A stretch of 64,000 nucleotides of DNA from DASYXT01 sp035934555. Lineage in GTDB: Bacteria; Verrucomicrobiota; Verrucomicrobiia; Limisphaerales; UBA8199. The notes beneath the pieces were generated by a model, which was not told where the DNA came from, searched no databases, and saw only the letters and a list, made by a program, of their open reading frames with translations. Numbering within the stretch: position 1 is the stretch's first letter; each line of letters starts with the position of its first letter. Positions 1 through 8,277 of this stretch are shown here, one piece after another. A program made the translations under genes and the position numbers. The stretch spans positions 1 through 64,000 of the forward strand of contig DASYXT010000133.1 in the NCBI GenBank assembly GCA_035934555.1. The letters are read 5' to 3'.

Positions 1-168
1 CGAGGGCCCATGGCCGTCCGCGTAGGTCTTGCTGTTGAGCCAGCCACGGTATTGGTCGTAGTTCCAGGCAGTGACCCGCGCGCCGGTGCCACCGCTGAAA
101 CTGGACCAGTTGGTCATGGTGCTCAGCCGGCCGGCGTAATCATACCCATAGCCGACTGCATAGGTCAC
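1..168 (-). pseudogene. RHS/YD-repeat protein remnant (partial, runs off the window)
   Basis: Read on the minus strand, this stretch encodes YD-repeat residues such as VGYGYDYAGRLSTMTNW and WNYDQYRGWLNSKTYADG, typical of RHS/WapA-type secreted repeat proteins. The frame stays open past the window edge. On the N-terminal side the similarity stops at about 168. There the sequence passes into four 10-bp tandem units and a CGCAAAG repeat patch, and no convincing start codon lies before a stop at 301-303. I therefore read it as a truncated remnant, not an intact gene start. The body of the gene, if any, lies outside the window. Confidence 0.6.
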
Positions 169-171
169 CCA

Positions 172-211
172 TTGACACCCCTTGACGCTGGTTGACACTG
201 GTTGACACCTG
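172..211. repeat. Four tandem 10-bp units (TTGACACYGG-like)
   Basis: TTGAC recurs at 172, 182, 192 and 202, giving four imperfect copies of a 10-base unit (TTGACACCCC, TTGACGCTGG, TTGACACTGG, TTGACACCTG). The array sits where the RHS reading frame loses similarity. Confidence 0.8.
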
Positions 212-250
212 AAGTGCTGTTCAGTGCCGTGACCACTGTTTGCGCTCCGG

Positions 251-396
251 TTCTTTGCGCCTTCGCGTCTTTGCGCCTTTGCGTTAGGTCTTCGCAGGGG
301 TCACCGAATTAACGCAAAGGCGCAAAGGCGCGGAGACGCAAAGGTCAGTGCCAATTCTTTGCGCCTTCCTATCTTTGCGCCTTTGCGTTCGCGTTA
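251..396. repeat. CTTTGCG/CGCAAAG dispersed repeat, inverted and direct copies
   Basis: Three copies of a word made of TTTGCGCC and CTTTGCGTT blocks lie at about 251-285, 311-344 (inverted) and 354-396. The first two form a long imperfect hairpin. Similar words are familiar from intergenic DNA of many environmental bacteria. No gene is apparent here. Confidence 0.75.
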
Positions 397-401
397 GGTC
401 C

Positions 402-1970
402 TCAAACTTTGGGCGTTTCGGTCGGCTTCGGCTGGGGCACGTTGGGCGCGGCGAGTTTGCTGTGGCTTACGCTGTAGGCGAAATAGACGACCATCCCGAT
501 AACAAACCAGACGACGAGGCGTATCCAGGTTTCCAAAGGCAAGGTCAACATCAGACCGAGGGAAGACAACGCGCCCAACGGCGCAACAACCCAAACCCAC
601 GGGGTTTTGAATTTGCGGGGCAAGTCCGGTTCGCGGATGCGCAGCACCAGCACACCCAACGAGACGATCACAAAGGCCAACAGCGTGCCGATGTTGCAGA
701 GGTTACCGGCGTCCTGGACCGGCAGGAGCGCCGCAAAAAATGCCACCACCACGCCCGTAGCGATCGTGATCACATAGGGCGTCTTGAAGCGGGGGTGGAC
801 GCGGCTGACGAACTCGGGCAAGAGCCCGTCTTTGGACATGGTCCACAGGACGCGTGTCTGCCCCAGCATCATGACCAGGATGACGGAGGACAGGCCGGCG
901 ATGGCACCGAGCTTAATGACCCGGGACATCCAGCCCAGGCCGGCATAATCGGCGGCGGCGGCGATAGGATCAGCGACATCCAGTTGTTTGTAGGGCGTCA
1001 CGCCCGTCGCGATGCCGGAGACAAGGATATAGAGAATGGTGCACACGATAAGCGAGCCGATGATGCCGATGGGCATGTCGCGTTGCGGGTTCTTGGTTTC
1101 TTGCGCGGCGGTGCTGACGGCGTCGAACCCGATGTAGGCAAAAAAGACCAGCCCCGCTCCGCGGAGGATGCCGGACCAGCCGTATTCGCCCCAATGGCCG
1201 GTATTGGGCGGGATGAACGGATGCCAATTGGCGGGATTGAACGCGCGGATCGCGCCGACGATGAACAACAGCACCACGGCGACTTTAATAAAGACGATGA
1301 GGTTGTTGAACCGGGCCGATTCCTTGATGCCAATCACAAGCAATAAAGTGACAACGGCGACAATGATGATGGCCGGCAGGTTGAAGATGGCGACGGCGTG
1401 GGGCAGGCTGGCGGGGTCGGTTCCCAGGGCATGAATTTGGGAGGCCAGCCCGGCAGGGTTCCAACCCGGGCGCACTTTCAGCGCGGCGGCCAGGGCCGGC
1501 TGCAACTGGATCAATTCGGTGCCGCGTGCGGCGCAGAATTGCGGCGGCACCTCGATGTGCAGGTCGTGTAGAAAGGAAACGACGTAACCGGACCACCCGA
1601 TGCCGACGGTGATCGCGCCGACGGCGTATTCCAGGATCAGGTCCCAGCCGATGATCCAGGCAAAGATTTCCCCCAGCGTGGCGTAGCCGTAAGTGTAGGC
1701 GCTGCCGGCCATCGGCACCAGCGAGGCAAACTCGCTGTAGCAAAGGGCGGCGAAAGCTGAGGCCAGGCCGGCAATCACAAAGGAAAGAACGACGGCCGGA
1801 CCGGCGTGGGTGGCCGCGGCGATGCCGGTCAGCACAAAAATACCCGTGCCGATGATCGCGCCGATGCCGAGCATGGTCAGGTTCAGCGCGCCGAGCGCCC
1901 GCTTGAGGCTGTGGTCGGTCAGCGCCTCGGCCTGGAGGTCAGTGACGCTTTTGCGGCGGAGAAGGTTCAT
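402..1970 (-). CDS. APC-family amino acid permease (YfnA/CAT-like)
   Basis: This 522-residue inner-membrane protein should import amino acids by proton or cation coupling. It has the APC superfamily layout: a cytoplasmic N-tail, the unwound TM1 motif GIGAIIGTGIF at about residues 35-45, and about 12 hydrophobic segments. The segment FAYIGFDAVSTAAQETKNP is characteristic of the cationic amino acid transporter/YfnA branch. The start MNLLRRKS fits the family. It is the last of three permease genes on the same strand, about 240 bp after the second, and is closer in motif content to the first (3774-5330). The substrate cannot be read from sequence. Confidence 0.9.
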   Translation of the reverse strand: MNLLRRKSVTDLQAEALTDHSLKRALGALNLTMLGIGAIIGTGIFVLTGIAAATHAGPAVVLSFVIAGLASAFAALCYSEFASLVPMAGSAYTYGYATLGEIFAWIIGWDLILEYAVGAITVGIGWSGYVVSFLHDLHIEVPPQFCAARGTELIQLQPALAAALKVRPGWNPAGLASQIHALGTDPASLPHAVAIFNLPAIIIVAVVTLLLVIGIKESARFNNLIVFIKVAVVLLFIVGAIRAFNPANWHPFIPPNTGHWGEYGWSGILRGAGLVFFAYIGFDAVSTAAQETKNPQRDMPIGIIGSLIVCTILYILVSGIATGVTPYKQLDVADPIAAAADYAGLGWMSRVIKLGAIAGLSSVILVMMLGQTRVLWTMSKDGLLPEFVSRVHPRFKTPYVITIATGVVVAFFAALLPVQDAGNLCNIGTLLAFVIVSLGVLVLRIREPDLPRKFKTPWVWVVAPLGALSSLGLMLTLPLETWIRLVVWFVIGMVVYFAYSVSHSKLAAPNVPQPKPTETPKV

Positions 1971-2075
1971 GAATAAAAAACTTTAGGTGTATCAAGGACG
2001 CCAACGGTGCTCATGGGTCGAGGATAAGGCAAAGGCGAGCGCCCTGTCGAGGCATTGCGCAGAGGCAAAATGAAG

Positions 2076-2204
2076 CTAGTCCCACTCCCACTCCTTAAAC
2101 GGGTCGTCAATGGTGCAACGGTCCACCAACTCGTGCAGGTAGCCGGCTGCGGGGAGCGCCCGCAAGTCTTCTTCAGTCGGCTGGATTTGAGCAGGCGCGC
2201 GCAC
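2076..2204 (-). other. In-frame 42-codon open stretch after the permease stop
   Basis: Directly after the TGA stop of the 2208-3746 permease, the same frame stays open for 42 codons to a TAG. It can start at a GTG at 2204. The encoded peptide is acidic and looks coding, including PTEEDLRALPAAGYLHEL and ending DDPFKEWEWD. It may be a small separate gene, a readthrough extension, or the former C-terminus of the permease cut by a stop mutation. No well-spaced ribosome site precedes the GTG. Confidence 0.35.
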
Positions 2205-2207
2205 GCC

Positions 2208-3746
2208 TCAAGGTAGCTGTTGGGCGGGGCGAATCAAGCCGCGCGGGCGCCACATGAAATAAACCGGCACTCCTGCAAGCACGATGACCAATCCGGGCAG
2301 GCTGGTCTTGGTCTGATAAAGCAGCAGCACGACGGAAATGGCGCTGGCGGCCAGCAGGTACAGGGCGGGCACCAACGGGTAGCCAAACGCCCGGTAGGGA
2401 CGTTCGGCCAGCGGCCGTTTCCGCCGCAGGATGAATAGGCCGAGAATGGTCAAAACATAAAAGATCAGGACCGCAAAAATGACGTAGTCGAGCAAATCGC
2501 TGTAGAGGTTGCCGTATTGCGCCTGGCCTGCGGTGTCGGCCGGCAAGCGTGTGCGCGGCAATACCAGCACGCAGGTCCAGAGGCACTGCAAGGCGAGGCC
2601 AAAGGCGGGCACGCTGCGTTGATTGAGCCGGCCGGTGGCTTTGAAGAACAGCCCGTCGCGTGCCATGGCGTAATAAACCCGCGCGCCGGACAGGATCAGC
2701 CCATTGTTACAGCCGAAAGTGGAGATCATAATTGCAATGGCCATGATGAGGGTTCCCGCGCCGGGGAAAACTGTTTCGATGGCGACGGTCGCGACGCGGT
2801 CGTCCGGCGCGTGCTTGATCGCATCCAGCGGCAACAGGCAGAGGTAAGAAAAGTTGGCCAGCAAGTACAACGCGGTCACCAGGCCTGTGCCGAGGGCTAA
2901 AGATAATGGCAGATTGCGCCGGGGATTCTTCACCTCACCGGCGGTAAAGGTGACGTTATTCCAGGCATCGGAGGAAAAGAGGGACCCGACTTGCGCGACA
3001 CAAAACGCGATGAACAGGCCGAACGCTCCAGCAGTGGCGAGCGTCGTCGGCATGAAGGAGAAGTCGGGTTTGACCGGCACCACGTCGTGCGGGGTCCAGG
3101 CTTGGGTAAAATTTTCCTTGAGCACCGCGGCGTTACGGCCGATGAGCACACCCACCACGATTAACGCCAGCAGGGAAAGGACCTTCGTCGAGGTAAAGAC
3201 GTTCTGAATAATTTTGCCGATTTGCAAGCCGCGGGTGTTGATGGCGGTTAGCAACGCAATGACGAGGATGGCGACGGCTTGCTGGGTGGAGAGGCTCAGG
3301 GCGTATTTGCTCGAGAGGTTCACGGGCGGCACGAGCCAATGGCTGGCTGAGACCCACGGCACCAGCACGCCGAGGTACCGGGAAAAGGCGACGCCCACCG
3401 CCGCAATCGTGCCGGTCTGGATGACCAGAAATAGCGTCCACCCATACAGAAATCCCCAAAGGGGGCTGTAGGCTTCGCGCAAGTAAACATATTGGCCGCC
3501 GGCGCGGGGCATCATCGCCGCCAACTCGCCATAACTCAGCGCGGCGCTGATAGTCAGCGCGCCGGTGACGACCCAGGCCAGCAACAGCCAGCCGCTGCAA
3601 CCGACTCGCCGGGCGATATCGGCCGATACAATGAACACGCCCGAACCGATCATCGAGCCGGCCACGAGCATGGTCGCGTCCAGCAGCCCCAAGCCCTGAA
3701 CGAGTTTGGTTTCGGATGGAGCGACGGGGGCGTCAGTGGCAGGCAT
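2208..3746 (-). CDS. APC-superfamily amino acid permease (LAT-like)
   Basis: A 512-residue membrane transporter with TM1 motif GSMIGSGVFI at about residues 30-39 and about 12 membrane segments. It carries the pattern GGQYVYLREAYSPLWGFLYGW, which is typical of the LAT/glycoprotein-associated-like bacterial branch and not of the YfnA branch of its two neighbours. The hydrophilic stretch SDAWNNVTFTAGEVKNPRR precedes the central helices. It lies 27 bp downstream of the 3774-5330 permease, so the two are probably cotranscribed. The TGA stop is followed by 42 further open in-frame codons. Substrate unknown; an amino acid is likely. Confidence 0.88.
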   Translation of the reverse strand: MPATDAPVAPSETKLVQGLGLLDATMLVAGSMIGSGVFIVSADIARRVGCSGWLLLAWVVTGALTISAALSYGELAAMMPRAGGQYVYLREAYSPLWGFLYGWTLFLVIQTGTIAAVGVAFSRYLGVLVPWVSASHWLVPPVNLSSKYALSLSTQQAVAILVIALLTAINTRGLQIGKIIQNVFTSTKVLSLLALIVVGVLIGRNAAVLKENFTQAWTPHDVVPVKPDFSFMPTTLATAGAFGLFIAFCVAQVGSLFSSDAWNNVTFTAGEVKNPRRNLPLSLALGTGLVTALYLLANFSYLCLLPLDAIKHAPDDRVATVAIETVFPGAGTLIMAIAIMISTFGCNNGLILSGARVYYAMARDGLFFKATGRLNQRSVPAFGLALQCLWTCVLVLPRTRLPADTAGQAQYGNLYSDLLDYVIFAVLIFYVLTILGLFILRRKRPLAERPYRAFGYPLVPALYLLAASAISVVLLLYQTKTSLPGLVIVLAGVPVYFMWRPRGLIRPAQQLP

Positions 3747-3773
3747 AGGTTGGAAGGGTCTAGATGGGCTTGC

Positions 3774-5330
3774 TTAATCTCTGTTTGGCTGCGTGACAGG
3801 CGTCGCCTGCAGCCGGCTGTGGCGGTAGCCATAGAAAAAGTACAAAATTAGACCTGCCATCATCCACAAAAAGAAGCGCACCCATGTGATCTTTGGCAGT
3901 TCGCACATCAAATAAGCGCAACTGGCAATCGCCGCCAGGGGCACCCAAGGTACCAAGGGCGTCCGGAACGGGCGCGGGCGGTCGGGTTCGACATAGCGCA
4001 AAATGATGATCCCCGCGGCGACCAGCACAAAGGCAAAGAGAGTGCCAACGTTGGTGAGTTCGACCAGTTCATTGATGTTGGCGAGTGATGAGCAAACGGC
4101 CACCACCAGGCCCGTAATTAGCGTCGTCACATGCGGCGTGCGAAAGCGTGGGTGGACCTTCGCCGCCCACGGTGGCAGCAAGCCGTCGCGACCCATGGAA
4201 AAGAAAATGCGCGGTTGTCCGGCCTGATAGGGCACCAGGGCGGAGGTGGTGGCGACCACCGCGCCCAGCGCGATGATGGTAGCCGTCCAATTCATGCCCA
4301 ACGCGGTGAATACCGCCGCGAGCGGTTCGGCGTTGTCCAGCGTGTTCCATTTGGCCATGCCGGTCAGCACGGCGGCGACCGCCACATAAAGCACGGTGCA
4401 GATGACCAGGCTCGCCAGAATGCCAATCGGCATGTCGCGCTGCGGGTTGCGGGTTTCCTCGGCTGCGGTCGATACCGCGTCGAAGCCGATGTAAGCAAAA
4501 AAGATGATCGCCGCGGCGCTGGAGATGCCTTTGAAACCGTGTGGCGCGAACGGCGTCCAGTTGTCGGGGTGGATGTACATCGAGCCCAGGCCAAGAAAGA
4601 ACACAATGATAACCAGCTTGATCACAACCAGGCCCGTGTTGAAGCCGGCGGTTTCCTTGATGCCAATCAGCACAATCCAGGTGACCAGGGCGACGATGGC
4701 AAACGCGGGAAGATTGAAGATGAAAGCCAGCCCGAACAGGCGCGGGGCCTGTTGCCAGGCCGCCGCATCATGAAGGATGCCGGGGTCGAGTTTGCTCAAG
4801 TCGGCGTGGGCGGCCTGAGCCGAGGCGAACTGAGCGGCAGCCTGGAAGGCGGAACGAAAATCGGTGCCCAACCAGGGCGGCAGGTGGAGGTGAAACCCAG
4901 CCAGCAGCGTTTGGAAGTAACCCGACCAGGAAACGGCGACCGCGGCATTGCTGATGGCGTATTCGAGGATCAGGTCCCAACCAATCAGCCACGCCGCCAG
5001 TTCGCCCAAAGTCGCATACGCGTAGGTATAGGCGGAGCCGGAGACCGGCGCCATGGCGGCAAACTCGGAATAGCAAAGCGCGGCAAAGCTGCACGCCACC
5101 GCCACCATCAAGAATGAAATCACCAACGCCGGGCCGGCGCCGATATGCTCGCCGCCCCCCGCGGCTGCCGTGCCGGCGGTGGAAAAAATCCCGGCGCCGA
5201 CAATCGCGCCCACGCCCAGCATGGTGAGCTGAACGGGGCCCAGCGCGCGCCGGAGCTGGTGCTGCGGTTCGGTGGTTTCGCCCACCAATTTATCCAGCGA
5301 TTTGCGGCGAAATAGCGATCCCAGCGGCAT
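3774..5330 (-). CDS. APC-family amino acid permease (YfnA/CAT-like)
   Basis: A 518-residue permease with TM1 motif GVGAIVGAGIF at residues 39-49 and the YfnA/CAT signature FAYIGFDAVSTAAEETRNP. It is clearly paralogous to the 402-1970 protein, including the N-terminal LFRRKSLDKL-like start. It has a longer extracellular loop of about 60 residues (GTDFRSAFQAAAQFASAQ and following). It is the first gene of the minus-strand permease series and is divergent from the threonine aldolase gene, with about 100 bp between the two starts. That gap must hold both promoters. Confidence 0.9.
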   Translation of the reverse strand: MPLGSLFRRKSLDKLVGETTEPQHQLRRALGPVQLTMLGVGAIVGAGIFSTAGTAAAGGGEHIGAGPALVISFLMVAVACSFAALCYSEFAAMAPVSGSAYTYAYATLGELAAWLIGWDLILEYAISNAAVAVSWSGYFQTLLAGFHLHLPPWLGTDFRSAFQAAAQFASAQAAHADLSKLDPGILHDAAAWQQAPRLFGLAFIFNLPAFAIVALVTWIVLIGIKETAGFNTGLVVIKLVIIVFFLGLGSMYIHPDNWTPFAPHGFKGISSAAAIIFFAYIGFDAVSTAAEETRNPQRDMPIGILASLVICTVLYVAVAAVLTGMAKWNTLDNAEPLAAVFTALGMNWTATIIALGAVVATTSALVPYQAGQPRIFFSMGRDGLLPPWAAKVHPRFRTPHVTTLITGLVVAVCSSLANINELVELTNVGTLFAFVLVAAGIIILRYVEPDRPRPFRTPLVPWVPLAAIASCAYLMCELPKITWVRFFLWMMAGLILYFFYGYRHSRLQATPVTQPNRD

Positions 5331-5429
5331 GTGGCGGCAACTTTACAGAAAAGACCCGGCCTGCAAAGGAACAACTCGAAAAACCTGAAAAGGAGTGGCT
5401 TTGAGCCGGTTTCCGCATAACCTGAATCC

Positions 5430-6482
5430 ATGATGACAGCAGTTCAGGCTCGCCGCCATTTTGCCAGTGACAATTACGCGGGCATTTGCCCGGAGGCCTT
5501 CGCCGCGATGGTCCAGGCCAACCAGGGGCATGAGGTCAGTTACGGCGACGATTCGTGGACCGAAAAGGCGTCGAACTTATTGCGCGAGGTGTTCGAGACG
5601 GATTGCGAAGTGTATTTTGTGTTCAACGGCACCTCGGCCAATTCGTTATCCCTGGCGTCGCTTTGCCAATCCTATCACAGCATCCTCTGCCACGAAATCG
5701 CGCATGTGGAAGGCTCGGAATGCGGCGCGCCGGAATTTTTCGCCAACGGCACGAAGGTGCTGCTGCTCTCAGGCGAAGGGGGGAAGGTGGACCCCAAATC
5801 CATTGCGCGCGCGGTCAATAAGCGGACCGATATTCATTACCCCAAGCCGCGCGCGCTGAGCCTGACGCAGGCGACTGAGGTCGGCACCGTCTATTCCGTC
5901 GCGGAGTTGCAGGAGTTGGCCGAGGTGGCGCGGCATTTCCATTTGCGAATTCAAATGGACGGCGCGCGTTTTGCCAACGCGCTGGCGACGCTCGGCGTCA
6001 CTCCGAAAGAGATCACCTGGAAAGTGGGTGTGGACGTGCTGTGCTTTGGCGGTACCAAGAACGGCATCGGCGTGGGCGAAGCGGTGGTATTCTTTAACCG
6101 TGAGCTGGCGCGGGAATTCGACTATCGCTGCAAGCAAGGCGGGCAACTGGCGTCCAAAATGCGCTTTTTATCGGCGCCGTGGGTGGGGATGCTGCAGGAC
6201 GGGGCCTGGCTGCGGCACGCGGGTCATGCTAATGCGATGGCGCGCCGGTTGGCGGCCGCACTCCGCCCCATCGCCGGCATCCAGATTTCCTATCCGGTGG
6301 AGAGCAATGCGGTGTTTGCTAAAATTCCCCAGCGCGTGGTCGAGGGCGCGCATCAGCGGGGTTGGAGGTTTTACACGCATGTGGGCGGGTGGGAAGAGTC
6401 GCGGCTGATGTGCAGTTGGGATACGACCGCGGAGGATGTGGACGCATTCGCCAGGGATCTTGCGGAGTTGGCGGCGGGCTGA
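5430..6482 (+). CDS. ltaE: Low-specificity L-threonine aldolase
   Basis: A PLP enzyme of fold type I that splits L-threonine or allo-threonine into glycine and acetaldehyde (beta-eliminating lyase family, cytoplasmic). At 350 residues it has the normal length. The N-terminal FASDNYAGICPEAF, the GDDSWT segment, FNGTSANSLSL, and the PLP-lysine segment CFGGTKNGIG (Lys210) are all present. Start ATG at 5430 or 5433. It is divergent from three amino-acid permeases, so uptake and degradation of threonine or serine-type amino acids may be linked. This link is by position only. Confidence 0.9.
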   Translation: MMTAVQARRHFASDNYAGICPEAFAAMVQANQGHEVSYGDDSWTEKASNLLREVFETDCEVYFVFNGTSANSLSLASLCQSYHSILCHEIAHVEGSECGAPEFFANGTKVLLLSGEGGKVDPKSIARAVNKRTDIHYPKPRALSLTQATEVGTVYSVAELQELAEVARHFHLRIQMDGARFANALATLGVTPKEITWKVGVDVLCFGGTKNGIGVGEAVVFFNRELAREFDYRCKQGGQLASKMRFLSAPWVGMLQDGAWLRHAGHANAMARRLAAALRPIAGIQISYPVESNAVFAKIPQRVVEGAHQRGWRFYTHVGGWEESRLMCSWDTTAEDVDAFARDLAELAAG

Positions 6483-6503
6483 GGTGGCCTCTCGAAAAGG
6501 GGT

Positions 6504-6534
6504 CCGAGTTAGAGACGGCTGATCTCTGACTCGG
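6504..6534. terminator. Hairpin after the threonine aldolase gene
   Basis: CCGAGTTAGAG (6504-6514) pairs with CTCTGACTCGG (6524-6534): an 11-bp stem with one G-U pair and a 9-base loop. It begins 22 bp after the ltaE stop. There is no T-run behind it, so it may act as an RNA 3' stabiliser or be a repeat instead of an intrinsic terminator. Confidence 0.45.
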
Positions 6535-6659
6535 CCGTCCCTGGGACTTGTGACGTATGGTGGCCCCACCCAACACTAAACTGTTGGGCTGGCGTTGGGG
6601 GTCCCCTCCGGGACCAGCACCCAAGCCCGGAAAGTAGGCACCCGACCATTCATTGGAGA

Positions 6660-6731
6660 AAGCGGCAGAGCGCTGCCGCAGTCCAAAACCTGGCGGAGAC
6701 ATTGCTGCGGACTAAACGCCCGCTCTCCGCC
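6660..6731. repeat. Palindromic dispersed repeat, composite copy
   Basis: AAGCGGCAGAGCGCTGCCGC followed by AGTCCAAAACCTGGCGGAG matches the left part of the elements at 7359 and 44335. It continues into ATTGCTGCGGACTAAACG, which matches the right arm of the element at 43028. GGCGGAGA and TCTCCGCC form an inner stem. The rest of the 6483-6826 gap shows no gene. Confidence 0.7.
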
Positions 6732-6826
6732 TACGCAAGTGGGCTGCTCAACCTATTGTTCGCTCCACCCCGACAGTTTACGCTCCGGTGCCGAAGTAAA
6801 CAATCAAAGCAACCAAAGGAGACAAA

Positions 6827-7336
6827 ATGAGCACCTTACGTGAAGCATTTGTGAAGGAACTGGCGGATCTTTATGACGCCGAGAAGCAAATTATCAAGGC
6901 GTTGCCGAAGATGGCCAAAGCCGCCGAGCACGACGAGTTAAAACAGGGATTCGAGCAGCACCTGGAGGAAACCGAACAACATGTCAACCGCCTGGAGCAG
7001 GTGTTCGAGTTGCTCGGAGAAAAGCCTCGAACCAGGAAATGCAAGGGCATTGAGGGCATCATCAAGGAAGGCGAGGAGGACATTAAAGAAAAGGAGGGCG
7101 ACGCGGCGCTGATCTGCGGAGCGCAAAAAGTCGAGCATTACGAAATGGCCGCCTATGGCTCGCTGGTCTCCTGGGCTCGGCTCCTCGAAGAGGAAGAAGC
7201 CGCGGACCTGCTCGAAGAAACCCTGGATGAGGAGAAATCCACCGACGAGAAGCTCACGGAGGCCGCTGAGAACATCGTCAACGCCGAAGAAAAAGAGGAA
7301 GAGGAAGAAGAGACGCGCAAGCGCAAGGCGGCCTGA
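6827..7336 (+). CDS. DUF892 ferritin-like protein (YciE/YciF type)
   Basis: A 169-residue, almost wholly helical protein of the DUF892/YciF ferritin-like family. These are stress-associated proteins with a possible di-iron centre; their biochemical role is not settled. The family pattern FVKELADLYDAEKQIIKALPKM opens the protein, followed by EQHLEETEQHVNRLEQVF and KVEHYEMAAYGSL, which carry the Glu/His metal-ligand positions. The C-terminus is a charged Glu-rich tail ending TRKRKAA, longer than usual. A strong ribosome site AAAGGAG (6815-6821) lies 5 bases before the ATG. It stands alone between repeat-bearing gaps. Confidence 0.9.
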   Translation: MSTLREAFVKELADLYDAEKQIIKALPKMAKAAEHDELKQGFEQHLEETEQHVNRLEQVFELLGEKPRTRKCKGIEGIIKEGEEDIKEKEGDAALICGAQKVEHYEMAAYGSLVSWARLLEEEEAADLLEETLDEEKSTDEKLTEAAENIVNAEEKEEEEEETRKRKAA

Positions 7337-7358
7337 AGAGCGGTACTTGAGGGGGAGC

Positions 7359-7433
7359 AAAAGCGGCAGGGGGCTGCCGCAGTCCAAAACGCTGGCGCGC
7401 TGGTCCAAAGCGCCGGCGCGCTGGTTCCACCGA
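7359..7433. repeat. Palindromic dispersed repeat, copy B
   Basis: AAAAGCGGCAGGGGGCTGCC, then CGCAGTCCAAAAC, matches the left arm of the 44335 element. Two GCTGG-containing copies of TGGTCCAAAGCGCCGGCGCG-like sequence follow. Further on, CCCCTG/CAGGGG at 7545-7560 form a small hairpin with a T-run 13 bases later. No gene is seen in the 7337-7676 gap. Confidence 0.65.
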
Positions 7434-7604
7434 AGACTCGTTTTTGAACGCCGCAGCGCGACCCTGGATTGCAAGGGGCTGGAGAAGAAACACACTCCGG
7501 CCCTTCTGGTTTTCCGGGGGGCCAGGACCGGTCCCCCCCGCGCGCCCCTGCGGCCAGGGGGTTATTGTGAGGGCTTTTTTCTGGCAAAAATCACTCGAAA
7601 TCAC

Positions 7605-7634
7605 TTTACAGGTTTCGTTGCACAGAGGTATTCT
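7605..7634 (+). promoter_or_regulatory. Possible sigma70-type promoter for the TIGR04073 lipoprotein gene
   Basis: TTTACA (7605-7610) and TATTCT (7629-7634) are separated by 18 bases, about 43 bases before the start codon at 7677. The fit is moderate and the call is pattern-based only. Confidence 0.3.
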
Positions 7635-7676
7635 AGAGGCGACAAAACGATACAGCGTATAAATTGACCAACACGT

Positions 7677-8117
7677 ATGCGTAAGACTTTTCTTCTTGTG
7701 GTAGTTGCGGCTGTGGCGGCACTGGCAAGCGGCTGCGCCAATACGGAGCGAAAATTTGGCCGTGGGATGAGCAATGTCATGGAGCCGGTTCGGCTTGGGG
7801 AATTGCGCCGGAGCATGGAACAAACCGCTTTATTTGACGGCCCCGATGCCGCTTACACCACCGGTTTCATCAAGGGCCTGAATCGCACACTCGTGCGCAC
7901 CGGCGTAGGGGTCTATGAGATCGTTACGGCCCCGATTCCGCCTTACGACCCAGTCCTGGTCGGCTATCTGTCGCCCGGGCCGGTGTATCCGGATTCCTAT
8001 CAGCCGACGCTGGTCGAGGATTCGACCTTCGCAACCGATACCAACCTGGGATATAGCGGCGGTGACATGATGCCCTTTATCCCCGGCAGCCGCTTCCGCA
8101 TTTTCGACACGCACTGA
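7677..8117 (+). CDS. Exosortase system-associated lipoprotein, TIGR04073 type
   Basis: A 146-residue predicted lipoprotein. The signal peptide MRKTFLLVVVAAVAALASGC ends in an LASGC lipobox, with Cys at about residue 20. The mature part carries ERKFGRGMSNVMEPVRLGE, RRSMEQTALFDGPDAAYTTG and VGVYEIVTAPIPPYDP, the pattern I associate with the TIGR04073 family found in Verrucomicrobiota and other exosortase-bearing bacteria. Its function is not known. No exosortase gene or PEP-CTERM substrate lies in the window, so the name reflects family membership only. Confidence 0.75.
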   Translation: MRKTFLLVVVAAVAALASGCANTERKFGRGMSNVMEPVRLGELRRSMEQTALFDGPDAAYTTGFIKGLNRTLVRTGVGVYEIVTAPIPPYDPVLVGYLSPGPVYPDSYQPTLVEDSTFATDTNLGYSGGDMMPFIPGSRFRIFDTH

Positions 8118-8277
8118 GTCGAGCTGGCTTCCCAGTTTGCGCCAGCGGGTGTGAAGCGGTGCGCGCCCGTCCTTGGGCGCAGCAAGAGCTAACGGCACTC
8201 GCCGCCACAGTCTTCCGACGCTAGGCTTTGTTCGGGGTACGGTGGGCCCGGGGGCGGGCACACTGGGCGAAACACGG

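Noticed and set aside
348..1346. Long plus-strand open frame of 332 residues
   Set aside because: It lies opposite the permease gene 402-1970, has no recognisable domain, and shows the composition of an antisense shadow in high-GC DNA.
4131..5117. Plus-strand open frame of 328 residues
   Set aside because: It is antisense to the YfnA-like permease, with no domain or start signal of its own.
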